64,000 nt of DNA from Absidia repens (lineage: Eukaryota > Mucoromycota > Mucoromycetes > Mucorales > Cunninghamellaceae): the NCBI GenBank assembly GCA_002105175.1, contig MCGE01000038.1, positions 330,039 to 394,038 of the forward strand, read 5' to 3'. This document shows positions 1 to 11,057 of the stretch, in pieces. The notes below the pieces were generated by a model. The model was not told where the DNA came from, did not search any database, and saw only the letters and a program-made list of their open reading frames with translations. The stretch's first letter is position 1, and each line of letters opens with the position of its first letter. The position numbers and the translations under genes were made by a program.

Positions 1-189
1 GCGGGTTTACTGTAAAAAAGTAGAACCGCCATATCCATGATATTTCACGATGCTGATGTTATAGCAAAAAAGATATACCAAAAAAATAAAATATAAAAAA
101 AGAGGACGGGGAGAGGCTCTTTTTCTGAATCAACCAACAGCACCAAAAAAATCACAAACCAATCTCCACTGGACAGACTACAAAAAATA
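1..189. other. window edge, no gene seen
   Basis: AT-rich sequence with A- and T-runs. The short open frames here have no recognisable product. It leads directly into dispersed repeat copy 1. Confidence 0.4.
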
Positions 190-960
190 TTTGGAATCCC
201 GCCCACGTGAATTTTATTTTTCTCCCATTTGTTTATTTTTTCGTCCATTTTTCTTTTTTCTTCTTTTCTTCTTCACCATCCAACTTTTTGAGGTTTTGTT
301 GATCTCAAATTAGTGTCAGGTCTAGTTTAGAAGAGGTTTCAGCTCAGGGATTACAAGATGCATGGGGAACCCCTTTCATTTTGAATCTAGGATCTCGGAC
401 AAAGGATCTGGGATCACCATTATAGCTTTTTGAAGTCTTCATTAGCCTAGTTTGATGTTAGTTTGTCCATAGTTTGTATTTTATATATGAATAAAATATG
501 CTTCTTTTTACATGTTTTAATGAAAAAAAATGTACCATCTGTCTTTCTCATGTGTTGTGTAATAGGTCCCTTTTTGGTTAGTATTGACATTTGTTACGCT
601 TCAATAAAATATACATCTTTAATATTTCTCATACACTGTTCTGTGTAATATATTACCTACCTTTTAGGTTAGTGTTGACCATTCTTCAGATCCCCTATTT
701 CTACACCTTATGCTTCTTCCAATAGATCTTCTCATTAAGGGCCTTTTTACACTGAACCCCTCCCATTAGTTGTAGTATCTACCAATATGCTTCAATAAAA
801 TATACTTATTAATTAACCATCTTTTGACCCTTTATATAATATTTAAATTTATTCTTGTGTCTATTTGTGAGTGTCCTACCAATCGCCTGTCGTCTTACTC
901 ACCCTCTATGACCCCCCAGTTGAGCCCCAGAGGGTCATCTACCAATTTGAAAAATGGCAG
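190..960 (+). repeat. dispersed AT-rich repeat, copy 1
   Basis: The copy begins near a CCGCCCACGTG motif at about 195 and continues through the family core. The core includes GATGCATGGGGAACCCCTTT (about 355-375) and several TTCAATAAAATAT-like segments. Matching blocks occur in the same order near 31.5, 47.4, 48.1, 49.75 and 60.8 kb, all in this orientation. No coding capacity is visible. The 3' edge is uncertain because the copies diverge after the block that follows the last AATAAA segment. It could be a solo LTR, a non-coding element or a fragment of a longer transposon. Confidence 0.75.
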
Positions 961-2328
961 AGAAGGATATCTAACATCGTCTTGAACCATAATTCAACAG
1001 CCCTCCTCCATCAACATTGAGTATATGATTTGTTTGTAAGTGCAAAGTGGGATGTCCTGAGCCATACCCTTCAAGACGGCTGAGAACACAAAGAATCGGG
1101 CCACTTCACGTTCTTGCCAAATTACTGCATACACTCGAATAAAACTCAATAAAAAAAAAACAGCATATTTATGCCAACTATGGCTAGACACATATTTTTT
1201 ATGGTGCTCAGGGAGAATATCATAGCTGCAGAAGGATTTGGTTTTAAAATGAATCACCATTCAACCAGTAGTTTTCTACGTTATATCATACATACATCAA
1301 TTGTTTTCTTATGCTTTGTAGTTCAAGTGCTGGTGACTACCCTTACGTACAGCATTATTACCACCAATAAAATCAATTTCCTAAATGATATTATTCTCAG
1401 GGTTGCTAGGGTGGCACCATTCCTTCAGTTTACCCTGTTGGAACACAGTGTGATATAATAGCACAGAGCAGTTAGCAATAATAACCTCACCCATCACCTA
1501 TGCAACGGCCATATAGTCTCGCGGCGCTTGGATCTATCTTTTGAACACAATGAGAAGACAAGGTCACGACATTGCTTAGTTGATTGTACGAATGACCACA
1601 ATAATAGACTATAGCATAGTAGTATTTGCTAATATATGTTTATTCATTTACAATAAGTGGAAGCATATAATATGAAGATAAAATGCAGCAATAAATATAT
1701 AAATATATATATTTATGCGGATATGTTTGATAAGGGATTGAGTGATGATAAAATAAAAATACTATACTTTTATTGGAAAAAGGGAAAGGAAGAAGTAACG
1801 GGATGAAAGGAGTGCATATCAATCGGAGTCACTTATTTCCCTTATCGAGCTTCGAATTGCACCACTAAAAAAAGAGAATATAAGTGAAGGATATACTTGG
1901 ATAGCTATGGATGACTTGCTTCTCTTTGTACGTCTCTTGTACATAATTCTATGACCTTGGTCTTGACAACGGATAGGTTCCCTAGGCTTGACTTGATTTT
2001 CAGCACCGCAGTCTATTCAAATCCAGCTCCCAAAACAAAAGAAATAAGGGCCAGTCAATGAATAAAAACCAAATATATTAGGAATATTACTTGCACATAT
2101 ATAACTCATGGACGCTGCGGGTTGCCGAATAGGTATACCTTAATAACCGTCCATAGTACATTTTTTTCTTTATATAAACCGAGAAGCGAAAAAAGCAAGA
2201 GCGGATGATTTAAAATTCTCTTTTGCTGCAAGTCACGGCTTTTTAAAAAAAAGCCTGTGGTCAAATTGGGGCTCCAAAAAAAAAAAAAAAAAACGCTTCT
2301 TTCTTTTACTTTACTATTTGCCCTGGCC
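961..2328. other. intergenic, no gene recognised
   Basis: About 1.4 kb of AT-rich sequence with scattered short frames lacking splice-compatible extension or family resemblance. An (AT)n-like stretch lies near 1697-1716. The last 100 bases contain an A-run (about 2275-2293) just upstream of the eIF2B beta start codon. Confidence 0.4.
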
Positions 2329-4000
2329 ATGTTGAACCAACAGCTTGAAGCCTCTGTTGAAAACTTTATATCAAGACTCAAAAGACGGTATGTAATAATA
2401 TTAAACAAAGATAAATATACAGTGGCTGTAGAGGGACCATTAGCGCTCACTTACTTTTTTCTTCAATGGAATTCCAGCCAAGTGATCGGCTCTTATGAAG
2501 TAGCAAAGGAGACCGCAGTTATCTTACGTCAAGCTGTCTCTACCACTCGTTGGCGTGACGTGGATACCCTACTGGATACCATCACTGAACTAGGTAGAAG
2601 ATTGGCGGCCGCACAACCCAAAGAATTAGCAGTAGGCAACATTGTACGACGTGTCCTGAAGGTGATTCGAGAAGTGGCTCATGGTGAATTGGAAACAGAT
2701 GCTTTAGATATGGAAGACTTTAGTGACGATGACGATCATTCTAATGACGATGACGACGATTATGATGATATGGATCAAGCAACAGTCAATAGTGATGGCG
2801 ACAAACCAACAGGGGGCGCGGCTGGTGGGATTTTCCAGGTGGATTTGGAACCAGGGACTCCTCTCCCGGTCACCGACAAGATAGCTCCAACATCGTCAAA
2901 CACAAGTAGCAACGTCGGATCAGTAGTTGGAGCCGATCGTCCTGCCTTGGCGACCCAACAATCTTCAATGTTTCATCTTCTATCGGATGCTACCAAGAAC
3001 GGTCGTCACAACAATACCAATTTACTTGATCAGGAACAACAACAGCAACAACAGCAACAGAAAAGCGTGTATAACCTCAAACCTTTGATCATTCAAGAAA
3101 TCAACGAAGAAATTATCGCTGATTTAGAAAGTGTCTACAAGGGAATCGCAGACCAAGCCATCGATTACATCCATGCCAAGTAAGTTACCTTTTTCTTCAA
3201 AAAAGAAATATCGATCTTGATTAAACTGACCCTGTATTGTATTTCTTCTATTATTATTTCTATGTAGCGAAGTGATCATGACCATTGGCAAGTCTCGAAC
3301 TGTGGAAGATTTTTTGATCCGTGCTGCCAAAACCCGTAAATTCCAGGTTATCGTTGCTGAAACATCTCCTACGTGAGTGTACCTGCCTTACTGTCCCGGG
3401 TGATGATACAAACTGACGCATTTTATAATTGTTTTTAGATACCAAGGCCATAATATGGCAGCTACATTGTCCGCTGCAGGTATTGATACAACTGTGATGG
3501 TGGATTCCGCTATATTTGCTGCGATGCCTAGGGTCAACAAGGTAGTTGTAGGTGCTCATGCTGGTAAGTGATAAGAGGTTATTGAGCTTGGGTATGAGGG
3601 TATATAGGTTTGAATGTATATAAAATGACTCACAATTGTATTTTTTTTTTTTTTTTTTGTGGCAGTGCTTGCAAATGGTGGTTTAGTGGCAGTTACAGGA
3701 ACTCATTTGATTGCCGCTGCCGCCAAACATCACTCTACACCTGTGCTTGTGTGTACTGCGCTGTACAAATTGTCTCCTCTCTTTGCTTACGATGTCGACA
3801 CATTCAATATTACCGTCTCTCCTAATGGTATTCTGGATTTCCAAGAAGGTGCTATTATTGACAAAGTTAGTTTATCCAATCCTTATTATGATTATGTTGC
3901 CCCTGAACTAGTCAGCTTGTTTGTCCACAACTTGTAAGAAGAAAATTCGAATGGTGATACATATTAGCTCACAACTAACGTTTTCTTTGCTCTTCTTCTT

Positions 4001-4031
<31 letters not shown>

Positions 4032-4185
4032 ACTAGGGGATCTGCACCGCCAACCTATGTTTACAGGTAAGTGGATTGAAATTAATTCGGTTTTTTATTT
4101 TTTGAACATTTCTGACTCACTATTTTTATTTTGCTTCATTAGACTGATCAATGACAATTATGACCCTGAAGATACTACCTTATAA
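2329..4185 (+). CDS. GCD7: translation initiation factor eIF2B subunit beta
   Basis: Regulatory subunit of eIF2B, the cytosolic guanine-nucleotide exchange factor for eIF2. Seven exons fit: 2329-2387, 2478-3179, 3268-3372, 3439-3563, 3666-3933, 4037-4066 and 4143-4185, giving about 443 residues. The N-terminal helical domain contains RRVLKVIRE. The C-terminal Rossmann-like domain carries [43 protein letters not shown] and [16 protein letters not shown], all family signatures. ATG 2329 was chosen because the longer open frame upstream has no in-frame ATG and runs through an A-tract. The protein is longer than the human one (about 350 residues) because of an acidic Asp-rich, then Ser/Thr-rich, then polyQ linker (encoded at about 2700-3065) between the two domains. 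Intron 5 ends in a (TTC)n tract. Confidence 0.95.
3990..4030 (+). repeat. (TTC)n microsatellite in eIF2B beta intron 5
   Basis: About 13 TTC units form the polypyrimidine tract immediately upstream of the AACTAG acceptor. The splice site therefore sits on a length-variable repeat. Confidence 0.9.
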
Positions 4186-4523
4186 ATCTCCTCTTCATTT
4201 TTGATACTGCTTTACATATACACATACAGTCCTTTTCCCTTTTAGCTTTATAGATCTCATATATTCCTCTTTTACCTACCTTGTTTTATTTTCTTCTATT
4301 ATCATCCTAACAAAATAAAGATATTTGCTCTTTTGACTTTACGGGAACTTCGCCTTTTTGATACATCGGCGATTAAAAATGTTTGGGATCCTGGCATTGT
4401 AGGGGTTGGGAAGTGGGCAATTTATTTTTTAAAAAAACTTTTTTGTGTAATGCTTTTTTTTTCTCTCTTTTCTCTCTTTATTTTGCGGCTTATTATTTCC
4501 TCACATATGCATCCTCTTCCATA

Positions 4524-5687
4524 ATGCTTCTTTCTCCTCTTAGATCAGCGCTGAACACAAATTCATACATGCCTGTACGATTACTTGCTGTTAAAAACAC
4601 GCATTGTTGTTATCGCTTACGCCCGTCCCTTCAGGGTTTCTCCACCACTGCCATTGGTCCTCAAAGACACTACACCAATCAACCCGACGAATATGAACTC
4701 CGTGTTGGGTATGGTAAATATCAGCAAGAAAATAGACAAGGAACTCAATGTGATCGCAAGCTCACAGTACAACCCCTTTCTTTTCGTTTTTTTTTTATTA
4801 TTTCTTTTTATAGCTATTACGGTCCTCCAGGATGAATTACCTCGGTTCTTTGATCAGGGACTTCAGGTGCATGATATCTACTCACAACATGTCGTCTTAT
4901 CTGATCCACACTATACTCGACTCTCTATCAAAGGAAGAACGGCTTATCTTGGTATTGCGGAAATGCTACGGTGGAGTTTAGGATGCTATTTTGACAAGGT
5001 CGACTTTGAAATTATCCGGATGCGTGTTTTGCCTGACAAACCCAGTGATGGCGACGACATGACTTCACCACCACCACTGTCACCACCATCGTCACGATCA
5101 TCATCAACATTATTATCATCATCACTATATCCCACATCGTTCTATGCGTTATCACCACCAGCATCAAATCACACCTTCCCTCTCATCAAACCATCACCGA
5201 AACTAGACGATCCTCATCATCAACAACAGCACCGGCCCTTTGCCACGACGACAAGCTCAATGCCTTTGTTGGAAGATATGAGATGCAACCATTCTTCTTC
5301 TTTTTCAGCACCATCTTTGAAGGAACGACCTTCTTCCAACATTCGATCTTTGGAAATCAGATGGCAGTTGCAAGCGAGACCGCGCTCATTTTACCATTCC
5401 TCAAGCCAGCAACCAAATAATAACAAAACTCGACAAGTGGATGGTGTTTTTATTTATACTTTTGATCAACAAGGCTATATCTGTGAACACAAAATTCAGC
5501 GTATGTTTTGTGGAATTCATTTATATTCGTCAACTGACTATTTTTTTTTCTTTTCTTTGTAGGCATCGAACCTTCACCTAGCAAGACAATTCTATTAATG
5601 CATTCCTATGGTGGAAGATTACGGGCATTTCTGGAAGCATTGAAACGGCGAAGTGAACCTGAGTTACGTCCTGGACTTGGTTGCTAA
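4524..5687 (+). CDS. DUF2358 (SnoaL-like fold) protein, probably mitochondrial
   Basis: Three exons, 4524-4713, 4814-5500 and 5563-5687, give about 333 residues. The N-terminus is rich in Arg, Ser and Leu with few acidic residues, which suggests a mitochondrial presequence. Exon 2 opens with DELPRFFDQGLQVHDIYSQHV followed by VVLSDPHYTRLSIKGRTAY, then LGIAEMLRWSLGCYF. This is the layout of DUF2358 domains known from plants and cyanobacteria (ExLPxxFxxG...DIYxxxVxFxDP...GxxxYxxxxxxLR). The closing strand EIRWQL...YTFDQQGYICEHKI lies after a Ser/Pro/His-rich insertion of about 100 residues. The biochemical role of the family is unknown. The exon 1 donor (GTAAAT) was chosen because it restores frame and removes a T-rich stretch. 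Confidence 0.75.
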
Positions 5688-6041
5688 TTTATCCAACCAC
5701 CTCTATACATTCCCCATTCCTACCCACACGCACTCATCATTAGTATATAGTACAATTTCCCTTCCCTTTATTTTAGTTACACTATCATTTATGATATCTT
5801 TTTTTATTCAATCAATAAACATGCTTTTTTTTTTTATTCAAACAAAAAAATGGTGATGATGATGATATATTGGTATTCAAGGATGGATTTTATTAGCGTG
5901 TGTAATTGTATTGATATTATATATAATATATATATGTATATAAAAAATGGAGCAACAAATAAAAAAGTAAAATAAGAGTAAAAAAGGGCAGAAGCAACTA
6001 ACTAAAACAACAATGCAAGGCAAACATCAACATAAACTAAT
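5688..6041. other. convergent 3' spacer
   Basis: The spacer between the DUF2358 gene (+) and ERG25 (-) holds only AT-rich 3'-UTR-like sequence. There is an AATAAA at about 5814, a T-run, a short GATGAT repeat and (TA)n at about 5919-5943. Confidence 0.5.
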
Positions 6042-7080
6042 CTATAAAGCCTTCAGTTTTTGTTTTTCTAAAGCTTGACGTTTGCGATAGGCACGGTACT
6101 TCTTGTCAGTTCCGAAAAGGTAATCCCACCAGCGGAAAGATGACGCATAATTTCCAACGAAGGCTTGATGATGGTAGTCGTGGTGTTCGGCCCCAGCCCA
6201 GAAAGGAATAAAGTGATGCAAAGACCAAGGGAAATCATAACCAGAATGGGCATCGACCGCTTGTGTAAGACGGACCACAATCCAGACAAGCATGGTGAAT
6301 AAATGCAAATGCCAATCCTTGGAGGTTTCGAGGTAATAGAAGGTGATGGCATGATAAAACAGTGGACCGCCGATAGTACCCAGACCAAGAATTGACGTTT
6401 CCAGAGGGTGTGCGTACTCTGCCGCAATACCAATCGGAGCAGCATATTCATGATGGACCTTGTGGATCTTTTTGTACAAAGGAGGCCAGTGCATAAGGCG
6501 GTGAACAGCGTAATGGTAGGCGTCTTCAATGATGAGAAAGATGACCAATTGAGGCAAGATATATGACCTATCAGAAAGAAAAAAAAATTACAGTTCAGTC
6601 ACTACAGAATGTGTTATCTTTTCTGTGATACTTAGCAGTACTTACCAAGTTGGGAAAGGTGCCGCCACATTCATACCAAGGATGGACGCCATAGGATGGA
6701 ACAAAAAGATCAATGGTCCTTCATAAAGAAAATGTTGATATAGTACATGTTTGGTGCATTTCCAATAATCATCGCCCGTGTTGACATGTTTCTATGGAAA
6801 TATGTACATAAAGTAAAGAAGGTCAAACGAGGGGTTTCTCCCAGTAAGAATATTCGATATATTTTTTTCAAAGAAAAACAATTCTACTTACAGGCTGCAA
6901 TTTGTATTTTTCAAAGTAAGGAATAAAATCACACAATAAAAAGGGAAGGAATCGACCAAAATATACCAGTTCATGCATAGCAAAGGCGAAGAGCCCTGTC
7001 ACCAGAAGGGGGTTTCTACCTTCATACATTTGTTCCCAGTGCGTTTCAAGCCAAGTCATGGATGTATCAGTACCATTCAT
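6042..7080 (-). CDS. ERG25: C-4 methylsterol oxidase
   Basis: ER membrane di-iron oxygenase that removes the C-4 methyl groups of 4,4-dimethylzymosterol in ergosterol synthesis. Exons on the minus strand are 7080-6892, 6791-6646 and 6567-6042, about 286 residues, which is close to the family length of about 300. The three histidine boxes are intact: HRLMH (residues 134-138), HKVHH (147-151) and HHDYHH (240-245). Hydrophobic segments lie near residues 25-50 and 80-110 and between the boxes. The lysine-rich C-terminus ([14 protein letters not shown]) fits ER retention. The start lies 345 bases from that of the divergent mS26 gene, so the two probably share a promoter region. Confidence 0.96.
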
Positions 7081-7425
7081 TTTATCTACTTAGTTCCAAT
7101 TTTTTATTAAAGAAATTAAAGAAAAAGAGATGAGTTTATAAAAGGCGATGGTAAAAAAGAAAAAGTAACGGAAAGAGAAGCAGAAAATTGGATTTTTTAA
7201 ATCCTACGCTTTTTTTATGGCCTGACAGATATTTCATACGGAGTGCGAATATGAAATCGCAAGGCTGTCAGTCATTCCGAAAAAAAAGCCACAGACTTTG
7301 ACCCCTTTTTTCATTGTTTGTGGTTGTCTGAGATTGTTTTTTTATTTTTTTTATTTTTTTTTTATTTTCTCACCAGGCCCATCCCAATTCTTTTTTCTCT
7401 CCATCTTTTTATCGTAATATCAATC
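7081..7425. promoter_or_regulatory. divergent spacer between ERG25 and mS26
   Basis: 345 bases separate the two start codons. It contains a T-rich tract near 7337-7368 and an imperfect inverted arrangement around 7225-7270 (CTGACAG ... CTGTCAG). No transcription factor site can be named with confidence. Confidence 0.45.
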
Positions 7426-8192
7426 ATGTCATATATGCAACGATTGACCACTGCATCATCAGCATGCCGCACTGTACAATGGAAGCGATGTATTTCAACC
7501 ACTAGTATCACCATGCAAAAGCAACAACAATACGGCGAAGGTTTTGCACCACCCAAAGGCAGCCGTGACACCGTTAAAGAAGTGCATCGTCGACGTCGCA
7601 TTGCCACCTCCATTCCATCTCACTTGGGCAATGCATCCAAAGCCACTACCGATACCACAACCATCAACAGCCCCAAAAAACAACATCGCGAGGAATTACG
7701 AGCCACTCGTCATCAATACGCCCAGGAATTATTACAACTTCAAGGTCAACGTGATGCCTCCGCTGCCACCAAACGTATGGAAACGAAGAGCATCTTCAAT
7801 CATTAAAACATGCTTTGGATCAGGAGAAGAAGGAACATTTGCAACATGAAAAGGAAGTGGTTGCCATGCTTGGTAACCCTGAGGCTCTCGATAACACCAA
7901 GACCGGTGAAATGTCATCCCTCCAACAACAAATTGCCTCGGAAAGACAGCAAAACCGCCTCCAACACGATCAACGCATACGGGCTGGTCGTTTACGCCAC
8001 TTGGTCAAGATGTATCATGCCACTGAGAACTTTGTCACTATGGAAAACTTGGATAGTCGTATTGATGCTTTGTTAGCCCACAAGGAAAGTCCTCCTATGT
8101 ACACCTTGGCTGAATTGATGTTTACCCCTGCTGCTGAAGCCGATGAAATCAAAACCCGAAAACAATTATTAAACGAAGCCATGGGTTTATAG
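7426..8192 (+). CDS. PET123: mitochondrial small-subunit ribosomal protein mS26 (Pet123-like), apparent frameshift
   Basis: Component of the mitoribosomal small subunit. The N-terminus from ATG 7426 (MSYMQRLTTASSACRTVQWK) is a typical mitochondrial presequence. It is followed by GFAPPKGSRDTVKEVHRRRR and a helical Lys/Gln/Glu-rich stretch. The C-terminal part has RLRHLVKMYHATENFVTMEN, which corresponds to the LLNLYHVANEFIVTESQL block of yeast Pet123. The first frame stops at 7804-7806. The true continuation (YGNEEHLQSLKHALDQEKKE) is one frame away, starting around 7776. A single missing base near 7774 would join them. No intron of acceptable size does this: a 38-nt GTGATG...AAG candidate is too short and lacks a branch site. 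Identity is good, but the broken frame is unexplained. Confidence 0.8.
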
Positions 8193-8585
8193 ATTAGATG
8201 TTAATTTAGTCATTGCATGATAGTCATTAGAATAGAATATAGCAGTAGTGGCATTAGTCGTAGAAGTAGTTAGTGTAGTTTTCGTTTTTTTTTTTATTTA
8301 TTGAAAATATATTGATGATTTGAATAAAAATAAAAATATGTGTATATTCATCTATTTGCAATGAGTTATTTATGATTAAATCTGTGTTTTTTATTGAAGA
8401 TATATGATTGAATTCTATATGTAAAAAAATGTGTATCATAAATTCATCTAAATCTATTGGGTTTTGGGATAAAGGCCAACAGTTATGCTGTGTTTTGCAA
8501 TGCCAAAGGAAAACCACAGAATGGTGGGGTTTTTTTTTTTTTTTTTTTTTTTTTTGAATGAGATAGTGCGAAAAAATAAACTAAA
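8193..8585. other. convergent 3' spacer with T-run
   Basis: Spacer between mS26 (+) and the PAQR gene (-), AT-rich with no coding signal. It contains a run of about 28 T at about 8528-8555. Confidence 0.5.
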
Positions 8586-10031
8586 CTACATGAATTCTTT
8601 ACAGATTTCGTGGCCACCAGTATGCCAGTATGTCATCGCCTTCATTACACCAAGGTAATGAGTAATCAATGCAATCACCACACATACATGGAATATTTGA
8701 TGAGAGGCACCCTAATAAAGTAACACATACCAAAAAAAGAAATTGAGTAAAGTTTTGTTTATATATTCATATGAAATTTTATATTTACAAAGATGTTGAA
8801 AGTTCCAGGTGACCAGCGCTCAGGAATTCTACCAAAACAGATAATACTTTTTCAATCATGATGCCCTTTTGTCGATCCTTGTTCTATTACCTAGCACCAT
8901 AAATAAGCGCTCCACCAACATAGCTTCCTCCCATCACCAGCATGTTAAGCAAAGAAATAGTATCAAGCGATCTGGCCAACTGAAAAAAAAATGCTGGGTG
9001 AGTCGGCATTGTTTCTATTTTGAGTATAATATCTAGATCCGATACTTACACCGTAGACATATATGCCATGTAATGCAGGCACCACACCAAATAATCCAAG
9101 AGCTAAAAACATGGAGGTTCGCATCCAACGATAAGCTGGTGTACGGAAATGTTGCAAAAGTACGACGGCAGCCTAAAAAATAATAATCAGGAGCCATTTC
9201 ATATCATTAATAAGTGATATCCGGTTTTCATAAAGAATCCATTCATATCTTACCGTGCAAACCCCAAGAACAGAGACAGTAACCAAGTATATCACTACAA
9301 AGAATACAAACACGTACTTAAGTCACTTTTCCGCTTACAAGTAGAACATGTCTTCTTACCCTGATGAACTTGATGACAATGGAATCCATAATAAATCACA
9401 GGGAAGAAAGAGCCACTACGACCGAGAATAAAAATAAAAAGGGGATTGAGTAAATAAATCCACATATCCCTGAGTTCAACCGGTACTTACACAATCAAAG
9501 TAGTAATGCCAGCATAATCGCATCGATTCCAAGTCGCGGCAACTGGTTCCGAGTGGCATGAGAAGCAGTGAAACAAGCTACTGAAACCAAGGCAGGTCAA
9601 GGCACCAGCAATAAATACGAAAAAGTAAATGTAGTCAAACCATGTGAGGCTATCAGAAAAGGGTTGTAACCATACAAAATGAATACCAAGACCAACAAAA
9701 AGCAAAAAACCAAGCAAATGAGACCAAATGTTGACTAAGCAAGAAAATCCATTCATGATTAGTATGAGAATGAACCTTCCCATGATACACCCCCACCTGT
9801 TCTTTTGCTTTTCTTACCATATTCATTGTGCAAATAAAAGATCGTTTTCACACAATCAATGTAGCTTCCTGTTGGACGTCGATAGTTGTCAGTGATATAA
9901 TGATTGTCTTGCATCCAAGGTGGTAGTTCATCCCAACGTAAGATCTTCTTGTCAGTATCTTTGTTTAATAAACTTGTGGTATCTTGATCAGAAGGTCGTC
10001 TTTTGTTGATATGTCGGTGATGAGGTGTCAT
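8586..10031 (-). CDS. PAQR-family seven-helix membrane protein (IZH/adiponectin-receptor-like)
   Basis: Eight exons on the minus strand: 10031-9818, 9734-9491, 9415-9360, 9294-9254, 9172-9050, 8979-8891, 8828-8789 and 8711-8586. They give about 310 residues. The family entry motif is clear: HNEYVNIWSHLLGF across the first splice junction. SSLFHCFSCHS at the end of helix 2 supplies one zinc-binding His. ASHQIFH and the terminal HTGGHE supply the late His residues. Seven hydrophobic segments follow. Fungal homologues (IZH1-4) affect zinc and sterol homeostasis, and animal homologues have ceramidase-like activity; the substrate here cannot be read from sequence. ATG 10031 was preferred over an upstream frame that reads through intergenic T-rich DNA. 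Confidence 0.92.
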
Positions 10032-10672
10032 AGTATATTTGGGCCAGTTTACAGTGAATAAGAAGAATAAGAATGATAATAAATATGGGTTGAGCAAGTT
10101 GGGCCCTTTTTTATACCTATGCAAAGAGAAAAAGAAAAAAGAAAAAAAAAATCTCTCAACCATTGGGGGTTTGGCCACTTGGTTTTGACCTCCCGCAGGC
10201 ATTACAAAATGAATGTGAAAGTGATTTTTTGAAACAGCGCCAAAGGCTTTGGTCACTACTTTAATTAAATTAGATAACAATGCCAAGGAGAAGACCTGGT
10301 TTATAATTGTTCTTTTCTAGCTTGTGAAAAGCATAGTCATTCTGGAATAGTTGATTGCATTGAGTGTACCCGATGATGATGAAGACATGGTTACTAATGG
10401 TTTTTTTTCTTTGTAAAAAAACCCTTCTTTTTTTTTATTGAATAGAATTGGACGAGAAAAAGAGTCTTAAACTAGGTCAGAAAAGTCATGGCAGGAGTCA
10501 AAAAGTAGTAGTTTGCGCGTCTACTGCGCGTGGTGATGAATTAGAAACTAAAAGAGCGAAGTTTCCAGACTCCGGGGAATGAAAAAATTAATGCTGTCCA
10601 AGAAATACAAGCAACAGTAGATCACAAAGTACGTCAGTTATCTCTATAAGGTAAAATACAGGTCTAGGGGTT

Positions 10673-10703
<31 letters not shown>

Positions 10704-11057
10704 GATGACTTTGTATGATGCAGCCTTTCTATGAACTCCCATGAACCAGGAGGAATGTTTGTGACTTGATAAAAGTGGGATCTACAATAGCAATTTGACA
10801 CCCCAAGTAAAAATCACGGATGAGCATTGACGAAGTGGTGAGTAAAATTCGGTTCTACCGCATTATGCGGTCATAGTTTTTTAAAAAGTTACCCCTTTTT
10901 TTTTATATATTCTGCAACATTGAGCCTATGATTTATTCCCACACAAATATATATATATTTTCTACGAATTTAAATCACCGACGATCGCTGGTGGGAGTCT
11001 CTTTTGCCTCTCTTCTTTTTGTGTCTATCTTTTCTTGTTTCCTCGATTATCCTGCAC
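10032..11057. other. divergent spacer between the PAQR and ABC transporter genes
   Basis: About 1 kb without a recognised gene, holding the promoters of both neighbours. It contains a T-run of roughly 29 at about 10675-10703, and a short GC-rich patch at about 10515-10531 (GCGCGTCTACTGCGCG). The 5' exon of the ABC transporter may lie in the last 150 bases. Confidence 0.4.

Noticed and set aside
190..960. LTR retrotransposon with coding region
   Set aside because: No gag/pol-like frame, primer-binding site or polypurine tract was found near any repeat copy, and ends lack TG...CA. It is left as an unclassified dispersed repeat.
7751..7788. 38-nt intron (GTGATG...AAG) to repair mS26
   Set aside because: It restores the frame, but it is far shorter than every other intron here, has a poor donor and no branch site, and would delete conserved-looking helix residues.
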